This document shows, one piece after another, positions 62,644-64,000 of a stretch of 64,000 nt of DNA. Origin of the DNA: UBA2588 sp002339805. GTDB lineage: Bacteria > Chloroflexota > Dehalococcoidia > Lucifugimonadales > UBA3495. The notes below the pieces were generated by a model. It was not told the origin of the DNA and did no database searches. It was given only the letters and a program-made list of their open reading frames with translations. Positions within the stretch are counted from its first letter, which is position 1. The number at the start of each line of letters is the position of its first letter. The stretch lies in assembly GCA_045562555.1 (NCBI GenBank), contig JBJKVO010000015.1:62001-126000 (forward strand). Direction: 5' to 3'. The position numbers and the translations under genes were made by a program.

Positions 62644-63195
62644 TAATGGCCAATATTTATACATTACCTTACCCAATATCTGCCCTCTATGTACTGATCC
62701 CCAATGACGACTGTCGTTACTATTTTCCCTATTGTCTCCCAGCACAAAATATTCGTCTTCACCTAAGAAATATTGATGTTCAAAAGAATAGCCCACATCG
62801 TCAATATATGGTTCCATTAATTCATATCCGTCTATATATATGGAATTTGAATCAATGGTGACTGTTTCATAAGGCATTCCAATAACTCGTTTAACAAAAT
62901 ATTGATTATCATCCAAAGGATATTGGAAAACTACAATATCTCCTCGTTGTGGCGCATTCATTTCAAAGGAATATTCCAAATCATTATGAGCATTTTTAAA
63001 TGGCACTATCTTGTCGATAATCTCGCTATCTAAATACATATAATTAAATTTATCAACTAACAAATAATCACCTGCACTTAGGAAAGGATCCATACTTATC
63101 CCAGAAACCCTATAGTTTTGTATAGTTACACTAAGTACTATCCAAATGGCTAATCCCACGATAACTAGTTGATATATTTCTCTATTTATACCCAT
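62638..63195 (-). CDS. lepB: Signal peptidase I
   Basis: This 185-residue membrane peptidase has an N-terminal helix (about 7-25), catalytic Ser34 in SGISMDPFL, the DYLLVDKF block, catalytic Lys102 in YFVKRVIGMP, and YFVLGDNRENSNDSRHWG. It removes signal peptides from exported proteins. I chose ATG 63195; a GTG at 63228 has no ribosome site. It is a more conventional relative of the short S26 protein at 43951-44358. Confidence 0.9.
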   Translation of the reverse strand: MGINREIYQLVIVGLAIWIVLSVTIQNYRVSGISMDPFLSAGDYLLVDKFNYMYLDSEIIDKIVPFKNAHNDLEYSFEMNAPQRGDIVVFQYPLDDNQYFVKRVIGMPYETVTIDSNSIYIDGYELMEPYIDDVGYSFEHQYFLGEDEYFVLGDNRENSNDSRHWGSVHRGQILGKVMYKYWPLN

Positions 63196-63260
63196 TTGAG
63201 TCAGTATATCAGTTTTGTTACAATCCACGTATTACAGAGTGGTTTAAAAGGGAGGATCAA

Positions 63261-64000
63261 ATGAGCTGGCAGTTTGAATTATTAGCAAAGCCTTATGGCG
63301 GGGTTACAGAGGGACCTATTTGGGACGGGGAGAATATTTTGTTCAGTCATATTCCGACTAGCAGAATATTGAAATGCAATCCCAAAACGGACGAAATAAG
63401 CGAATATATATCTAACACAAATCATACCAACGGTCTCGCTTTCTCAACCGAAGGGGTACTATACGGATGTTGTTCGGGAGGCAGAGCTATCATCAGATTC
63501 AATGATGACGGAACAAACACTGTAGTTGCCAACGAAGTAGATGGTCAAAAACTGAATACTCCTAATGACATAGCGGTTGACCGCTTAGGGAGAATTTGGT
63601 TCACCAATCCGTGGAACGGTGGAAACATAGATCCATCTGAAAACGAAGAATTAGATAACCGTTCCGTTCTAAGAGGGGACCCTCAGTCTGATGGTACATT
63701 CAAACTCAGCAGGGTGACTTTCGATACGACCATGCCAAACGGAGTCCTAGTATCACCGGACGGAAATACTCTATATGTTGCTGAAAGCAACAGTGATAAT
63801 AATGAAATTGACCGTGAACTCCGAGGATATCCGATATTAGCTGATGGTAGCTTAGCCCCATACAAACTTCTCCACGCATGGGGCAAAGACTCATACTCTG
63901 TTCACAGAGGTATTGACGGTATGTGCCTTGATTCAGAAGGAAATATACTGACCACTGCAGGCTGGGAACTTGGCGGACCTGGACCAATGATATATGTATT
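63261..64000 (+). CDS. SMP-30/gluconolactonase-family protein, N-terminal part
   Basis: The frame starts at ATG 63261 (GGGAGG six nt upstream) and is open to the right edge, 246 residues visible. YGGVTEGPIWDGENILFSHIP and LNTPNDIAVDRLGRIWFTNP are typical of the first blades of SMP-30/gluconolactonase/LRE propellers, whose metal-bound active site hydrolyses lactones. The metal-ligand acids in EGP and NDIAVD are present. The C-terminal blades lie outside the window. Confidence 0.82.
   Translation, partial: MSWQFELLAKPYGGVTEGPIWDGENILFSHIPTSRILKCNPKTDEISEYISNTNHTNGLAFSTEGVLYGCCSGGRAIIRFNDDGTNTVVANEVDGQKLNTPNDIAVDRLGRIWFTNPWNGGNIDPSENEELDNRSVLRGDPQSDGTFKLSRVTFDTTMPNGVLVSPDGNTLYVAESNSDNNEIDRELRGYPILADGSLAPYKLLHAWGKDSYSVHRGIDGMCLDSEGNILTTAGWELGGPGPMIYV

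Overview
The window reads like a stretch of chromosome from a free-living marine bacterium with a low-GC, tightly packed genome. My best guess is a marine Chloroflexota of the SAR202 / Dehalococcoidia type. This is inferred from gene content: three luciferase-like flavin or F420 monooxygenases, paired CaiB/BaiF CoA-transferases, MaoC-like dehydratases, an HpcH/HpaI aldolase, a Gfo/Idh/MocA oxidoreductase, DUF1800/DUF1501 proteins, several MFS exporters, and a dnaB-dnaD-dnaC loader block. Genes overlap or abut, TTG starts recur, and TGA is used as an ordinary stop. No insertion sequence, prophage or CRISPR array was seen.

Layout. 1-5540: the end of a quinone oxidoreductase, an intact trpE, a VOC protein, then a frameshift-rich stretch with a broken small gene, a broken MFS exporter, a TylF-like methyltransferase and a trpG carrying many small indels whose conserved codons survive between them. 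5617-10103: two MFS exporters, a luciferase-like monooxygenase and an orphan response regulator lacking the phosphoacceptor Asp. 10104-14648: a metal (probably copper) locus with a Fur-type box, two His-rich secreted or membrane proteins, a 21-bp perfect hairpin, a 41-residue membrane peptide and a CopC-CopD-cytochrome c fusion. 14736-19971: an F420-type monooxygenase, a hemerythrin-like protein, a large gluzincin lipoprotein and a gamma-carbonic-anhydrase-like protein. 19991-22904: a UbiA-DprE1-DprE2 cassette, the pathway that makes decaprenylphosphoryl-arabinose in mycobacteria. 23182-30642: an RND pump with lipoprotein adaptor, an FAD oxidoreductase and a UMF1 permease. 30644-34591: a monooxygenase, a frameshifted photolyase, an Ldh-family dehydrogenase and three tRNAs. 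34619-39766: small genes, a methyltransferase, then rplI-dnaB-dnaD and a helicase loader with two tandem AAA+ domains.

39788-49410: an MFS exporter; a Gfo/Idh/MocA - MaoC - MaoC - small protein operon; a soluble short S26 peptidase; a PfkB kinase; a DUF192 lipoprotein; an aldolase; two abutting CaiB-type CoA-transferase subunits (the first with Glu where the catalytic Asp should be); tRNA-Met. 49514-54255: DUF1800, DUF1501, an NHL propeller, a small unknown protein, and a probable selenoprotein: a glutaredoxin-DinB fusion whose first active-site Cys is an in-frame TGA followed by a bacterial SECIS-like hairpin. 54252-64000: HNH nuclease, CvpA, cmk-plsC, the lysine/peptidoglycan genes dapA-asd-dapB behind pnp and rpsO, a Rieske ferredoxin, signal peptidase I and the start of an SMP-30/gluconolactonase.

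The most notable finding is the putative selenocysteine glutaredoxin-DinB fusion (53494-54255). Next are the DprE1/DprE2/UbiA cassette with Ser at the position of the benzothiazinone-target Cys, the duplicated helicase loader, and the CopCD-cytochrome c fusion. All calls come from reading sequence and recalled family motifs; no database search was run.
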